From the NCBI GenBank assembly GCA_036374175.1, contig DASUUH010000062.1:36744-100743 (forward strand): a stretch of DNA of 64,000 nt. The letters are read 5' to 3'. The position numbers and the translations under genes are program-made. The DNA is from JASLBX01 sp036374175 (GTDB lineage Bacteria; Actinomycetota; Actinomycetes; Jiangellales; Jiangellaceae). The notes under the pieces are model-generated. The model worked only from the letters and a program-made list of their open reading frames with translations. It was not told the origin of the DNA and ran no database searches. Positions 9,329 through 17,951 of the stretch are shown here, in pieces. How positions within the stretch are numbered: position 1 is the first letter of the stretch; every line of letters begins with the position of its first letter.

Positions 9329-10873
9329 ATGCTGCTTAAGGACGTCGCCGAGACCTCGGCCGCCGTCGCCGCCACGTCCAGCCGGCGAGCCAAGATCGCT
9401 CTGCTGGGTGAATGCTTGCGCCGAGCCGAGCCTGGTGAGGTGCCGATCGTGGTGGCGTATCTGTCCGGCGAGCTGCGGCAGCGGCGTACCGGGCTCGGCT
9501 ACGCCGCGCTGCGCGACATCCCGAGTCCCGCCACGGCGCCCTCTCTGTCCGTCGCGGCGGTCGATGCCGAGTTCGCCGCTATGGCAGAACTGGCCGGAAA
9601 GGGCTCGGCGACAGCGCGGCGCGACCGCTTCAACGCGCTGATGGCCAACGCCACCCCCGATGAGCAACGACTCCTCGCGGGGCTGGTCACCGGCGAACTG
9701 CGGCAGGGCGCGCTCGACGGGGTGCTCACCGAGGCGGTGGCACAGGCAGCCGCCGTGCCCGGCCCCGACCTGCGGCGGGCCATCACGGTGGCTGGGGTAC
9801 TGACGCCGGTCGCCCAGGCGGTCCTCACCGAGGGAACCGCGGGGCTGGACCGGTTCCGGCTGGCCGTCGGCACACCGCTGCGACCCATGCTCGCTCAGAG
9901 CGCCCCGACGGTCTCGGACGCACTCGCCCGCACGGGTCGGGCCGCCGTCGAGTGGAAGCTGGACGGCTTCCGGGTTCAGGTGCACCGCAAGGGCGAGGAA
10001 GTGAAGGTCTTCACCCGGACCCTCGACGACGTCACATCCAGAGTGCCCGAGCTCGTGGCGGCCGCCCTTGGCCTGCGGGCAGAGTCCGCCGTGCTGGACG
10101 GTGAGGCGATCGCGCTCGGTGCAGACGGCCGCCCACAGCCCTTTCAGCAGACGGCGTCGCGGTTCGGGCGAAAGCTGGACGTCGCGCGGGCCCGTGCGCA
10201 CACGCCGCTCACCCTGTACCTATTCGACTGCCTCCACCTCGACGGCGCCGACCTCGTCGGCGCGCCTGCCGGTGAGCGGTTCGCCGCCGTCGACGCCGCG
10301 GTACCGACGTCGCTTCGCGTGCCCCGCATCGTCACCGACGACCCCGCAGCCGCGCAGCAGTTCTTCAACGACGCGATTGCACACGGCCACGAGGGCGTGC
10401 TGGTAAAAGCTCTCGACGCACCCTACGAGGCGGGCCGGCGCGGCTCGGCGTGGGTGAAGGTCAAGCCGCGGCATACGCTCGATCTTGTCGTGCTCGCCGC
10501 CGAGTGGGGCCACGGGCGCCGGCGCGGCTGGCTATCGAACCTGCACCTGGGTGCCCGCGATCCGGCCGGCCGGTACGGCCCACCTGGCGAATTCGTGATG
10601 CTCGGCAAGACGTTCAAAGGTCTCACCGATGCGATGCTGCGCTGGCAGACCGAACGCCTGCTGGCCCTCATTGAAGGGCCGACGGACGGCTGGGTGGTGC
10701 ACGTCCGGCCGGAGCTAGTGGTCGAGGTGGCGTTCGACGGCGTACAACACTCACCTCGGTACCCCGCGGCCATGGCGTTGCGATTCGCCCGGGTGCTGCA
10801 CCATCGGCCCGACAAGCGGGCCGACGAGGCAGACACCGTCGATCACGTTCACGAGATCCACCAGCCCGGGTGA
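9329..10873 (+). CDS. ligB: ATP-dependent DNA ligase (LigB type)
   Basis: 514 aa, the usual LigB length. An N-terminal DNA-binding domain (about 1-180, with EVPIVVAYLSGELRQRRTG) precedes the nucleotidyl-transferase core. The adenylated Lys210 lies in VEWKLDGFRVQVHRKG, followed by RTLDDVT, LDGEAIAL, EGVLVKALDAPYEAG and WVKVKP (motifs III-V). The OB-fold follows, ending in LVVEVAFDGVQHSPRYPAAMALRFARV. It seals nicks using ATP and is an accessory to NAD-dependent LigA. The ATG at 9329 was chosen because upstream codons lie in the terminator. Confidence 0.93.
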   Translation: MLLKDVAETSAAVAATSSRRAKIALLGECLRRAEPGEVPIVVAYLSGELRQRRTGLGYAALRDIPSPATAPSLSVAAVDAEFAAMAELAGKGSATARRDRFNALMANATPDEQRLLAGLVTGELRQGALDGVLTEAVAQAAAVPGPDLRRAITVAGVLTPVAQAVLTEGTAGLDRFRLAVGTPLRPMLAQSAPTVSDALARTGRAAVEWKLDGFRVQVHRKGEEVKVFTRTLDDVTSRVPELVAAALGLRAESAVLDGEAIALGADGRPQPFQQTASRFGRKLDVARARAHTPLTLYLFDCLHLDGADLVGAPAGERFAAVDAAVPTSLRVPRIVTDDPAAAQQFFNDAIAHGHEGVLVKALDAPYEAGRRGSAWVKVKPRHTLDLVVLAAEWGHGRRRGWLSNLHLGARDPAGRYGPPGEFVMLGKTFKGLTDAMLRWQTERLLALIEGPTDGWVVHVRPELVVEVAFDGVQHSPRYPAAMALRFARVLHHRPDKRADEADTVDHVHEIHQPG

Positions 10874-10913
10874 CGCGCGTCCCGAGCCCCAGACGGCGCG
10901 TGCCGCTCGGCCG

Positions 10914-11687
10914 TTAGCCGCGACCTGCGCCCAACCGGTTGGCCAGGCTCGTCAACTCGTCCACCAGAACTTGCAGACCGGTGTGGTCGGACGACTGCTG
11001 GACCAACAGGACGGCTTCCCAGACCGCCATGTGAACCGCGCGGCGGGTCTGTGGATCCGGCTGGCGCCGGCTGGCCAGCTGCACGTCGACCTGGGTGGCC
11101 GCCTCGATCACTTGGCTCCAGGCCCTGGGTGCAGCCGGCCGAGCCTTACCCATCGCGATGCGGCGAACGTGGTCGACATTCGACAGAACCTCGCGCCGGT
11201 GGCTCCGAAGGCGGTAGTGCATGATCGCGGTACCTAGCGCCACACCGGCCACCAGGCCTACCGCCGCGGCGATAAGAACCACGGGCACACCGGCGCCGAT
11301 CAGCGCTGCGACACCAGCACCGGCCACCGCACCCATGATTCCGCCGACGACCGCACCGCGGACGTGGTGCTCGCGGAAACCGAAACCGAGGACACGCTGT
11401 ACCGGTGGCCGGTCGCGCATCGCAAGCAGGATTTCTGAGCGCGCGGTCTGGTCGGTCATCTCCGGATGAAAAACCGCGACGGAGTCGACAGCGGCTTGCC
11501 CAGTCGCGCCCGCATGGCCCGGGCGGCCGGACGTGAACTTGATCGCTCCCCAATCCCGGGCTTCGACCACATTCGGCAGCCACGAGCCTCGCTGCGAGTC
11601 CAGCGCATCCATGGCGCGCTGCTCAGCTTCCCAAGCCTGCTCCCACTCGCGTTCGGAGTGAGCGGTCAATGGGTGGGGACGGCTCAT
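10914..11687 (-). CDS. Conserved hypothetical membrane protein
   Basis: 257 aa from ATG at 11687 (MSRPHPLTAHSEREW). Not a family I can name. Residues 1-110 are soluble and charged. Residues ~120-165 hold two closely spaced, Gly/Ala/Val-rich hydrophobic segments (GAVVGGIMGAVAGAGVAALI and the following VVLIAAAVGLVAGVALGTAI), resembling glycine-zipper hairpins. The C-terminal ~100 residues are helical and soluble. Convergent with ligB (40 bases between stops) and divergent from the SURF1 gene. No function is assigned. Confidence 0.65.
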   Translation of the reverse strand: MSRPHPLTAHSEREWEQAWEAEQRAMDALDSQRGSWLPNVVEARDWGAIKFTSGRPGHAGATGQAAVDSVAVFHPEMTDQTARSEILLAMRDRPPVQRVLGFGFREHHVRGAVVGGIMGAVAGAGVAALIGAGVPVVLIAAAVGLVAGVALGTAIMHYRLRSHRREVLSNVDHVRRIAMGKARPAAPRAWSQVIEAATQVDVQLASRRQPDPQTRRAVHMAVWEAVLLVQQSSDHTGLQVLVDELTSLANRLGAGRG

Positions 11688-11825
11688 CGCAGTTCTGCTC
11701 TCCAAGATCAGTAGGAAGCGTTGCGGCCCCCTGGGCGTCAAGCCCCGCACGCCAGATCAAACCTAAAGCATGCCAGCTCGTACCGACAGGGCACGTCCCG
11801 CCGAATCGCCCACCGGTAGCCTCGA

Positions 11826-12623
11826 ATGGTGCTCAGGTTCCTGCTCACGCCGCGGTGGCTGGCGCTCCACGTCACCGCTGTCGTGATCGTCTCAGGATTC
11901 GTCGTGCTCGGCTGGTGGCAATTGGGCGTCTACCAAGAGAGCCAGGCCCGTCAGGAAGCACGCGATAGGGCTCCTGTGGCATTGAGCACGGTGGCGGCAG
12001 CCGGCCAGCCGCTCGCCGACGCAGTTGACCGGCCGGTGACTGCTACCGGGTCCTATGGTGACGAGTTGGTCGTGCCCGCCCGGGTTCACGACGGCATTCT
12101 CGGTGCCTACGCGCTGACGACCCTCGACACCGGCGATGGTCTGCTCGTGGTCTTGCGCGGCTGGGAGCACGACGCCGCCGACTTTGCGGCGGCACCGGAC
12201 GGCGAGGTGGTGATCACCGGTCACTTGGTTGCCTCCGAGGTGCCGGCACAAGCCACCGGACCGCGTCCAATACCGGCCGGGCAGGTCGGCTACATCTCAC
12301 CGGACGCCGTAGCCCACGCGACCGGTCGGGATGCCAGCGAGTTCTATGACGGATACCTCGTAGCGTCGGACGAGCAGCCCCCGCCCGCGGCGGCGCCAGA
12401 GCGGCTTGAGGTGTCCGCGGTGGCACCGATTCGCGACGTCAGTCCCTGGCAGAACCTGTCGTACTGGGCACAGTGGTGGGTGTTCGCCGGCGCCGTGCTC
12501 GTCTTCTGGGCCTCGTTCGTTCGGGCCGGACTCACGAAGCGGCGCTCGACACCAGATCCGGACGTTCAGCCCGCACCCGAGCAACAACCTTCCGTTCGGC
12601 AACGAACGACATCAGCGGGATAG
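11826..12623 (+). CDS. SURF1 family cytochrome oxidase assembly protein
   Basis: 265 aa. Membrane segments at about 12-34 (LHVTAVVIVSGFVVLGWWQLG) and 212-233 flank the exposed SURF1 domain, with the family's GWWQLGVYQ near the N-terminus and a YWAQWWVFAGAVLVFWASFV C-terminal helix. SURF1 proteins help insert heme a into cytochrome c oxidase subunit I, which fits the aa3 oxidase genes at 50-59 kb. ATG at 11826 (or GTG at 11829) lies just after TAGCCT (11817-11822), possibly leaderless. The last 92 bases overlap the convergent DUF3817 gene. Confidence 0.88.
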   Translation: MVLRFLLTPRWLALHVTAVVIVSGFVVLGWWQLGVYQESQARQEARDRAPVALSTVAAAGQPLADAVDRPVTATGSYGDELVVPARVHDGILGAYALTTLDTGDGLLVVLRGWEHDAADFAAAPDGEVVITGHLVASEVPAQATGPRPIPAGQVGYISPDAVAHATGRDASEFYDGYLVASDEQPPPAAAPERLEVSAVAPIRDVSPWQNLSYWAQWWVFAGAVLVFWASFVRAGLTKRRSTPDPDVQPAPEQQPSVRQRTTSAG

Positions 12624-12855
12624 TCCCGGCCAGCAGCACGGGAACCAGCCAGCGCCATGTCCACCGCAGCTGGATGCCGAGATACATGGTCACCATGAAA
12701 TACGCCATGTAAACCCAGCCGTGCACGATGGCCACCCACTCCAGGCCGTCCACGCCGAAGCCGTACTTGGCGATCATCTCGACACAGAACAGCAGCAGGA
12801 TCACGCCGGTGCCGTACGCGAGGGTGCGGTACGCGGTCAGGGTTCGCGGGCTCAC
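12532..12855 (-). CDS. DUF3817 small integral membrane protein
   Basis: 107 aa with three predicted membrane helices (about 10-30, 38-60 and 70-88). It matches DUF3817 in the pattern of charged YRTLAYGTGVILL, GLEWVAIVHGWVYMAYFMVT and RWLVPVLLAGTIPLMSF. Function unknown. The 3' end overlaps the convergent SURF1 gene by 92 bases; convergence of these two families is common in actinobacteria, and some members are fused to transporters. Confidence 0.8.
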   Translation of the reverse strand: MSPRTLTAYRTLAYGTGVILLLFCVEMIAKYGFGVDGLEWVAIVHGWVYMAYFMVTMYLGIQLRWTWRWLVPVLLAGTIPLMSFVAERKVVARVRAERPDLVSSAAS

Positions 12856-12907
12856 CCCGACAGGTTAGAACGTGCCCTGCCGCGCTGTGCACGCTGCATG
12901 CCGACGT

Positions 12908-13822
12908 TCACTGCTCGGGGCGGTCCTCGCCATTCTCGATCTCGGCAAGGAACCGCTCGAACTCGGCGCCGATCTCTTCGGCCGTCGGCATGGAGGCGCG
13001 CTCGGCCAGCAGCCCGCGGCCCTCGGCTCCGGCGAACGCGTCGTACTGAGTCTCAAGCGCCTCGACGACGCGGCCGACCTCTTCAGACTGCTCGACCTGC
13101 TGTTGGATGAGTGTGCGTGTCTGCTCCGCGACTCGGGCGAGCGGCCCGGCCGGCAGCACGAGCCCAGTCGCCGCCTCAAGCGAACGCAGCAGCGCGAGCG
13201 AGGCGTCGGGGTACTCGGCCTCGGAAAGGTAGTGAGGCACGTGCGCGACGACGCCCATGGCATCGTGCCCACGTTCACCGAGACGCAGCTCCAGCAGCGA
13301 GCTGATGCTGGACGGCACCCTGATCTCGCCGCGCCACGGGTTCACCACTGTGATCAAGTCTTTGCGGGTGCCATGCATGGTGACGCCTAGCGGCCGGGTG
13401 TGGGGCACCGCCATGGGAATCCCGTGCAGCCCGATGGTCAACCGAACACCCAACTGCTCGACCAGTCCCGCAACGGCCGCGACGAAGCGCTCCCACATCA
13501 CGTCGGGCTCCGGGCCGGTCAGGAACAGAAACGGCACACCTTGGGCGTCGCGAACCACTCGCAGCACGAGTTCCGGTGTGGCGTAACCCTCGAAGTGATC
13601 CTCGACGAATCGCAGCTCCGGCCGCCGGGCCCGGTAGTCGAGCAGCAGGTCGACGTCGAACCGGACGATCACCTCATGGTCGAAGTTGGCCACGATGTGC
13701 TCGGAGAGGCCTGAGCCGGCGTGGCCGGCGTCCATGAATCCTGAGAGTGCATGGACGAGCACCGGAGCCTCCAGCGCCGGCACATCGCCGGTGAAGGTGT
13801 ACAGGCTCTTCGGGTCGAGCAT
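12908..13822 (-). CDS. PAC2 family protein (proteasome assembly chaperone-like)
   Basis: 304 aa from ATG at 13822 (MLDPKSLYTFTGDVPAL), chosen because AAGGAG lies about 9 bases upstream; an ATG at 13861 lacks this. PAC2 features: PVLVHALSGFMDAGHAGSGLSEHI at the start, VRFDVDLLLDYRARRPELRF, and TIGLHGIPMAVPHTRPLGVTMHGT. The C-terminal ~90 residues are helical. PAC2 proteins relate to archaeal/eukaryotic proteasome chaperones; the bacterial role is not established. 51 bases upstream of the DUF3817 gene on the same strand. Confidence 0.85.
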   Translation of the reverse strand: MLDPKSLYTFTGDVPALEAPVLVHALSGFMDAGHAGSGLSEHIVANFDHEVIVRFDVDLLLDYRARRPELRFVEDHFEGYATPELVLRVVRDAQGVPFLFLTGPEPDVMWERFVAAVAGLVEQLGVRLTIGLHGIPMAVPHTRPLGVTMHGTRKDLITVVNPWRGEIRVPSSISSLLELRLGERGHDAMGVVAHVPHYLSEAEYPDASLALLRSLEAATGLVLPAGPLARVAEQTRTLIQQQVEQSEEVGRVVEALETQYDAFAGAEGRGLLAERASMPTAEEIGAEFERFLAEIENGEDRPEQ

Positions 13823-13907
13823 CGTCGGGCACTCCTTACGTCGGATCGAATCACCTGACATTCTCCTCCAACGCCGGAACCGCCGCCGAACATCCCGCAG
13901 GCGTGGG

Positions 13908-14417
13908 TCAGCCGCCGGCGACCGTCACCGCGGCACCACTCAGCGGTGGCTGGTGGGGTAACCCGAGCAGGCCGCACACCAGACTCAGGAAGGAATCGGC
14001 ATCGCGCAGCATGTCGTCAGCCTCCCGAACACTGACAGCGCGCGGCAGGCCCGCCTGGGCTGCCGCCCGCTTCGCCGCACCTGCGGCAAAGAACTCGGCC
14101 CACTCGCCGAGTTCGGGAGCAACCTGAGCAAGATCGACCCAGACGTTGCGCGGCCCCCGGCTGCGCCCCCGCCGGGAGCGCCCCGCCCGCCCGGGGCGCG
14201 AGCGGGCCGCCAGCACCGCGGCGCCGGCTCGCAGCGCGGCTAAGTGTGCCGCTGCATATCGCTCGCTGGCGACCGGCGACGCGGCGGCGTGGGCCAGGCC
14301 CTCCCGAGCGTGGTCGATCAAGTCGACCACAGCGTGACCGGTGCGCCCGCGGCGCGGAGGTGCACCCGACGCCCCACCCCACCTGTCGACCGCGGTCACA
14401 GCATCCTGCAGTGCCAT
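13908..14417 (-). CDS. HEPN-domain protein (SAV_6107 family), LexA-controlled
   Basis: 169 aa. Mostly helical: VVDLIDHAREGLAHAAAS, YAAAHLAALRAGAAVLAAR, a basic RSRPGRAGRSRRGRSRGP insert, then WVDLAQVAPELGEWAEFFAAG and READDMLRDADSFLSLVCGLLG. This is the SAV_6107-type HEPN fold found next to PAC2 genes in actinobacteria. HEPN proteins are often RNA-binding or RNases, but I do not see a clear RX4-6H catalytic motif. ATG at 14417. A SigA-type promoter and a perfect SOS box sit directly upstream, so it is very probably DNA-damage-inducible. Confidence 0.75.
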   Translation of the reverse strand: MALQDAVTAVDRWGGASGAPPRRGRTGHAVVDLIDHAREGLAHAAASPVASERYAAAHLAALRAGAAVLAARSRPGRAGRSRRGRSRGPRNVWVDLAQVAPELGEWAEFFAAGAAKRAAAQAGLPRAVSVREADDMLRDADSFLSLVCGLLGLPHQPPLSGAAVTVAGG

Positions 14418-14432
14418 TCTGAGCCCCTCTCA

Positions 14433-14448
14433 TCGAACCTGTGTTCGA
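14433..14448 (-). promoter_or_regulatory. Perfect LexA (SOS) box
   Basis: TCGAACCTGTGTTCGA: both half-sites match the actinobacterial/Bacillus-type SOS box (GAAC-N4-GTTC with TC/GA flanks). It begins 6 bases after the -10 hexamer of the HEPN gene promoter, so a bound LexA dimer would cover the start of transcription. It lies 15 bases before the HEPN ATG, and 110 bases before the divergent CrtI-type gene, whose promoter is not overlapped. Confidence 0.85.
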
Positions 14449-14454
14449 TTCAGA

Positions 14455-14483
14455 ATCGTACGCTTGTTCGGATAGTCGCGCAA
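14455..14483 (-). promoter_or_regulatory. SigA-type promoter of the HEPN gene
   Basis: Minus strand: TTGCGC (14483-14478), 17-base spacer, TACGAT (14460-14455). Spacing is ideal, and the SOS box follows immediately. Confidence 0.65.
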
Positions 14484-14544
14484 CTACGAACTCAGGCGTG
14501 CGGCAAACGCAGTACCACTCCGAGCCGCGGTTTGCAGACCCCAT

Positions 14545-14550
14545 TAGGCT
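14545..14550 (+). promoter_or_regulatory. -10 element TAGGCT, leaderless start
   Basis: TAGGCT followed by 8 bases and then the GTG at 14559, so transcription should begin at or next to the start codon. The same TAGGCT-N8-GTG layout occurs at 17938 and 35237 (minus). Confidence 0.5.
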
Positions 14551-14558
14551 CGGTCTGC

Positions 14559-16022
14559 GTGGCGCGGATCGTGGTGGTGGGTGCCGGCATTTCCGGATTG
14601 GCCACCGCAGTCCGGCTCGCCGACTTCGGGCACGACGTGCTGGTCTGCGAGCAGCAGGCCGTGGTCGGTGGCCGGGTGGGGACATACCGCAAAGACGGGT
14701 TCACGTTCGACACCGGACCGTCGCTGCTCACCCTCCCCGCCGTCTACCGCGACATGTTTCGCAAAACCGGGCGTCCCCTCGAACGCGTGCTGGACCTAAT
14801 GCCCGTCCAGCCGGCGCTACGCCTGCGATTCGGCGACGGCGCCGACATTGAACTGCCGAACGCCAGCAGCTCCGGAATCCGCAACGCACTCGACGATGCG
14901 CTCGGTCCAGGCAACGGTGAGGTTTGGCAGGCCGTCGTGGAGCACGGCCGGCAGGTGTGGCAGGCGGTGCGCTCGCCGTACCTCGAGGCCGCTCCCCGAC
15001 TGACCGACCTCGCCCGGCTCACCCGCGGGCAGCGCCGCCGGGCCGTGGCCCCGCGCGCCAGCCTCCGCTCACTTCTCGAGGACCTGCGGGCCGATCCCCG
15101 CCTGACCGGGGCCGTCGAACACCTCGCCCACGGCGCCGACCCGCGCCGTGCGCCGGCGGCACTGTCCACGCTGCCGTACGTGATCGAGACCTTCGGACGG
15201 TGGCGAGTCGCGGGAGGCATGTACCGGCTCGCCGAAGCACTCGCCGAGCGGGTTACCGAACGCGGTGGCCAGATCCGGACCGGCAGCGCCGTCACCGAAA
15301 TCGTCGTGAGCTCCAACCGGGCGACGGGCGTCCAGCTCGGTTCCGGCCACGTCGAGAAGGCCGATGTGGTGATCGCGGCGGTGGATGCCCGGCAGTTGTA
15401 CGGCGCATTGGTTCGCACCCGGGCGGCTCAGCGAGTGGCCGCCCGGCTGCGGCACACAAAGCCCGGGCCAGGGGTGTTCACGCTCCTGCTCGCGCTGTCG
15501 GGAGCGCCTGACCTCCCGCCACACACTGCACTACTGCCGGGGGACGCCGATGCCGCGCTTGACGCGGTGTTCGGCCCGCACCCCGCCGCGCCGCGTGACC
15601 CCGCCATCGACATCTATGCGCCTGACGACCCCGCTCTGCGACCTGACAGCACGGCTCGGGGCGTGACGGTCCAGGTCGTGGTTCCCGGCCACGGCGAACT
15701 CGACTGGTCGTCGTCGCGGCTCGTCAACGAATACGCCGAGCAGGTGCTGGCGACCATGGCGGTCAGAGGCATTGACCTGCGGCCGTTCCTGCAGTGGTAC
15801 GCCACCCGGAGTCCGCACGACGCCGAGCACGCGACCGGCGTCCCAGGCGGGGCCGCGTGGGGCCTCGGCGTGGGCACGGCGTGGGAATTGCTACGCCGGC
15901 CGGGCAACCGGACCCCTGTCGCCGGCCTGTTCCACGTGGGCAGCTCGACGTACCCCGGGCCCGGTCTGCCCCTTGTCGGGTTGTCGTCGGCGATCGTTTC
16001 GGACCTGATCGGCCGCGCCTGA
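14559..16022 (+). CDS. FAD-dependent oxidoreductase, phytoene desaturase (CrtI) family
   Basis: 487 aa from the GTG at 14559 (VARIVVVGAGISGLATAVRL). The longer open frame upstream crosses the SOS/promoter region. Rossmann dinucleotide motif GAGISG with acidic EQQAVVGGRV; FDTGPSLLTLPAVYRDMF is typical of carotene desaturases and isomerases. The C-terminus has GLFHVGSSTYPGPGLPLVGL, the FAD-binding end motif of the family. No carotenoid biosynthesis genes adjoin it, though a polyprenyl diphosphate synthase lies 2 kb away. The substrate is unknown. Confidence 0.82.
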   Translation: MARIVVVGAGISGLATAVRLADFGHDVLVCEQQAVVGGRVGTYRKDGFTFDTGPSLLTLPAVYRDMFRKTGRPLERVLDLMPVQPALRLRFGDGADIELPNASSSGIRNALDDALGPGNGEVWQAVVEHGRQVWQAVRSPYLEAAPRLTDLARLTRGQRRRAVAPRASLRSLLEDLRADPRLTGAVEHLAHGADPRRAPAALSTLPYVIETFGRWRVAGGMYRLAEALAERVTERGGQIRTGSAVTEIVVSSNRATGVQLGSGHVEKADVVIAAVDARQLYGALVRTRAAQRVAARLRHTKPGPGVFTLLLALSGAPDLPPHTALLPGDADAALDAVFGPHPAAPRDPAIDIYAPDDPALRPDSTARGVTVQVVVPGHGELDWSSSRLVNEYAEQVLATMAVRGIDLRPFLQWYATRSPHDAEHATGVPGGAAWGLGVGTAWELLRRPGNRTPVAGLFHVGSSTYPGPGLPLVGLSSAIVSDLIGRA

Positions 16023-16030
16023 GCCGCTGA

Positions 16031-16855
16031 TCACGACAGCGGGCTGCCGGCGAGTTCGCCGGCAACCGCACTCAGCGTCTCGGAGCACCCGGCGTCCAAC
16101 TTCACCGTGGCGAGGTGATCCGCCCGGGTCGGACCGCGGTTGATGATCACGACGGGAATCCCCCGCGCATTCGCGTGGCGGGCGAAACGGTAAGCCGACA
16201 ACACGGTCAGCGACGATCCCGCGACCAGCAGCACGTCGGCCGCATCGACCAGCTCGAAGCTGCGCGCCACGCGGTCCGGCGGCACGGCCTCACCGAAGAA
16301 CACGACGTCCGGCTTCAGCACTCCCCCACATCGAACACACGCGGCGACGCGATAGCCGGCCACGGACCCGATGTCGACGTCGCCGTCCGGCGCCAACTGG
16401 AGCGGAGCAGGGTCGAAGGAAGGGTTAAGCGCGGCCAGCCGTCGCTGGTGCCATTCGCGGTTGTACCGGGACCTACAGTCCAGGCACGTCACCTGCGCCA
16501 ACCGCCCGTGCAACTCCACAACCTCGCGGCTGCCCGCCTTGCCGTGCAGGCCGTCGACGTTCTGGGTGATCACTGCGGACACCGCGCCGCACCGTTCCAA
16601 CGCCGCGACGGCGTGGTGGCCGGCGTTCGGAACCGCCTGGGCCAGCTGCGGCCAGCCGACATAACTCCGCGCCCAGTACCGCACGCGGGCTTGCTCGGCC
16701 GAGCGGAACTCGCTATACGTCATCGGCGATCGGCGCGGCGAACCGGGGCCGCGGTAGTCGGGGATTCCGGAGTCGGTACTGATGCCCGCTCCGCTCAGCA
16801 CCACTGTTCGGTTGCCCGCCAGCAATCCGATCACCTGCGCCGTCCCGTCACTCAC
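16031..16855 (-). CDS. cobB: NAD-dependent protein deacylase (sirtuin)
   Basis: 274 aa. NAD-binding motifs GAGISTDSGIPDYRGPGSP and TQNVDGLHGKAGS, with catalytic His in VVELHGRL. The zinc module has CLDC (about 142-145) and, after an insert, CVRCGG. C-terminal VAGSSLTVLSAYRFA and VIINRGPTRAD close the Rossmann fold. It removes acyl groups from protein lysines using NAD. The first zinc pair and second pair are separated by about 50 residues, longer than in E. coli CobB. GTG at 16855 lies 7 bases after TACTCT (leaderless). 56 bases from the metF stop. Confidence 0.93.
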   Translation of the reverse strand: MSDGTAQVIGLLAGNRTVVLSGAGISTDSGIPDYRGPGSPRRSPMTYSEFRSAEQARVRYWARSYVGWPQLAQAVPNAGHHAVAALERCGAVSAVITQNVDGLHGKAGSREVVELHGRLAQVTCLDCRSRYNREWHQRRLAALNPSFDPAPLQLAPDGDVDIGSVAGYRVAACVRCGGVLKPDVVFFGEAVPPDRVARSFELVDAADVLLVAGSSLTVLSAYRFARHANARGIPVVIINRGPTRADHLATVKLDAGCSETLSAVAGELAGSPLS

Positions 16856-16862
16856 GTTGTGA

Positions 16863-16868
16863 AGAGTA
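16863..16868 (-). promoter_or_regulatory. -10 element TACTCT, leaderless sirtuin start
   Basis: Minus strand TACTCT, then 7 bases, then GTG at 16855. Confidence 0.45.
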
Positions 16869-16911
16869 CGTGCGGCGCGACGTCGGCGACACCCGAGCGC
16901 TTACTCGCCGA

Positions 16912-17835
16912 TCACGCCCGAGCGAGCTCGTCCAGGTGTAATGAGCGGTAGATCTCACGCGTCGCCGTGGAGCGGTTGAGGGTGTAGAAGTGCAAGCCGG
17001 GTGCGTCCTCGGCGATGAGGCGCTCGCACAGATCGGTGGCGACCTCGATGCCGATCGCGCGGACCGCTTCGGAGTCGTCCTCGACGGCGTAGAGCCGCTC
17101 GGCCAGATCCGGCGGAAAGGCCGCACCCGACAAGACGGCGAACCGCTCGATCTGCCGGACGTTCGTCACCGGCATCACCCCGGGAATGATGGGGACGTCG
17201 CAGCCGGCCGCCGCCACCCGGTCGCGCAGCCGAAGATAGTCCTCGACGTGGAAGAACATCTGAGTCACGGCGAAATCGGCTCCCGCCCGGCACTTGTGCA
17301 CGAAGTACCGGATGTCGGTGTCCAGGTCGGGCGAACGCGGATGTTTCTCCGGGAATGCCGCCACGCCGACGCAGAAATCACCAGCCGCCTTGATCAGGCT
17401 GACCAGCTCGTCGGCATAACCGAGGCCCTGCGGATGCCGTGTCCACGGGCCTTGCGGATCGCCGGGCGGATCACCGCGTAAGGCGAGGATGTTGCGGATC
17501 CCGGCGTCGGCGTACCGCCCGATGATGTGCCGCAGCTCCGATACCGAATGGTTGACGGCGGTCAGGTGCCCCACGGCGGTCAGGGTGGTTTCGGCGGTGA
17601 TCCGCTCGGTGATCTCGACGGTCTTGTCCCTGGTGCCGCCGCCGGCCCCGTACGTGACCGATACGAAGGTGGGCTGCAGCGATTCCAGCTCGCGGATCGC
17701 GCTCCAGAGCAGGTCTTCGCCCTTCGGCGTCTTCGGCGGGAAGAACTCGAACGAGAACGATCGCCGTCCGCCGCCGAGCAGCTCCTTGATGGTCGTCGCA
17801 CCGCCCGGCATGGTCGACGGAAGTCCCAGAGTCAC
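16912..17835 (-). CDS. metF: 5,10-methylenetetrahydrofolate reductase
   Basis: 307 aa TIM-barrel flavoprotein. [14 protein letters not shown] carries the catalytic Glu near the N-terminus. [40 protein letters not shown] (with the flavin-contacting Asp) and FFVTQMFF-like [13 protein letters not shown] follow. It makes 5-methyl-THF for methionine synthesis. GTG at 17835 with TACGCT 6 bases upstream on the minus strand; an internal ATG ([12 protein letters not shown]) is an alternative. Divergent from the polyprenyl synthase. The 116-base divergent space is too short for a cobalamin or SAM-I riboswitch. Confidence 0.95.
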   Translation of the reverse strand: MTLGLPSTMPGGATTIKELLGGGRRSFSFEFFPPKTPKGEDLLWSAIRELESLQPTFVSVTYGAGGGTRDKTVEITERITAETTLTAVGHLTAVNHSVSELRHIIGRYADAGIRNILALRGDPPGDPQGPWTRHPQGLGYADELVSLIKAAGDFCVGVAAFPEKHPRSPDLDTDIRYFVHKCRAGADFAVTQMFFHVEDYLRLRDRVAAAGCDVPIIPGVMPVTNVRQIERFAVLSGAAFPPDLAERLYAVEDDSEAVRAIGIEVATDLCERLIAEDAPGLHFYTLNRSTATREIYRSLHLDELARA

Positions 17836-17937
17836 CCTGCCAGCGTATCGGCGCGTCCACGAGCTGGGATGGATGTCTCGTTATTCGGGCGAACAATGTT
17901 CCGGCACGTGGACACGGCACGCCGGCATCGCCATGAG

Positions 17938-17943
17938 TAGGCT
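17938..17943 (+). promoter_or_regulatory. -10 element TAGGCT, leaderless start
   Basis: TAGGCT, 8 bases, GTG at 17952; same layout as at 14545. Confidence 0.5.
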
Positions 17944-17951
17944 CAGACCCC

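Noticed and set aside
10841..10861. Another copy of the GATCACG element inside the end of ligB (TCGATCACGTTCA)
   Set aside because: It is coding sequence (VDHVHEI) with no palindrome around it; treated as coincidence.
17836..17951. Cobalamin or SAM riboswitch in front of metF
   Set aside because: The divergent space is 116 bases and contains no B12-box-like or SAM-box-like conserved sequence; metF instead appears leaderless.
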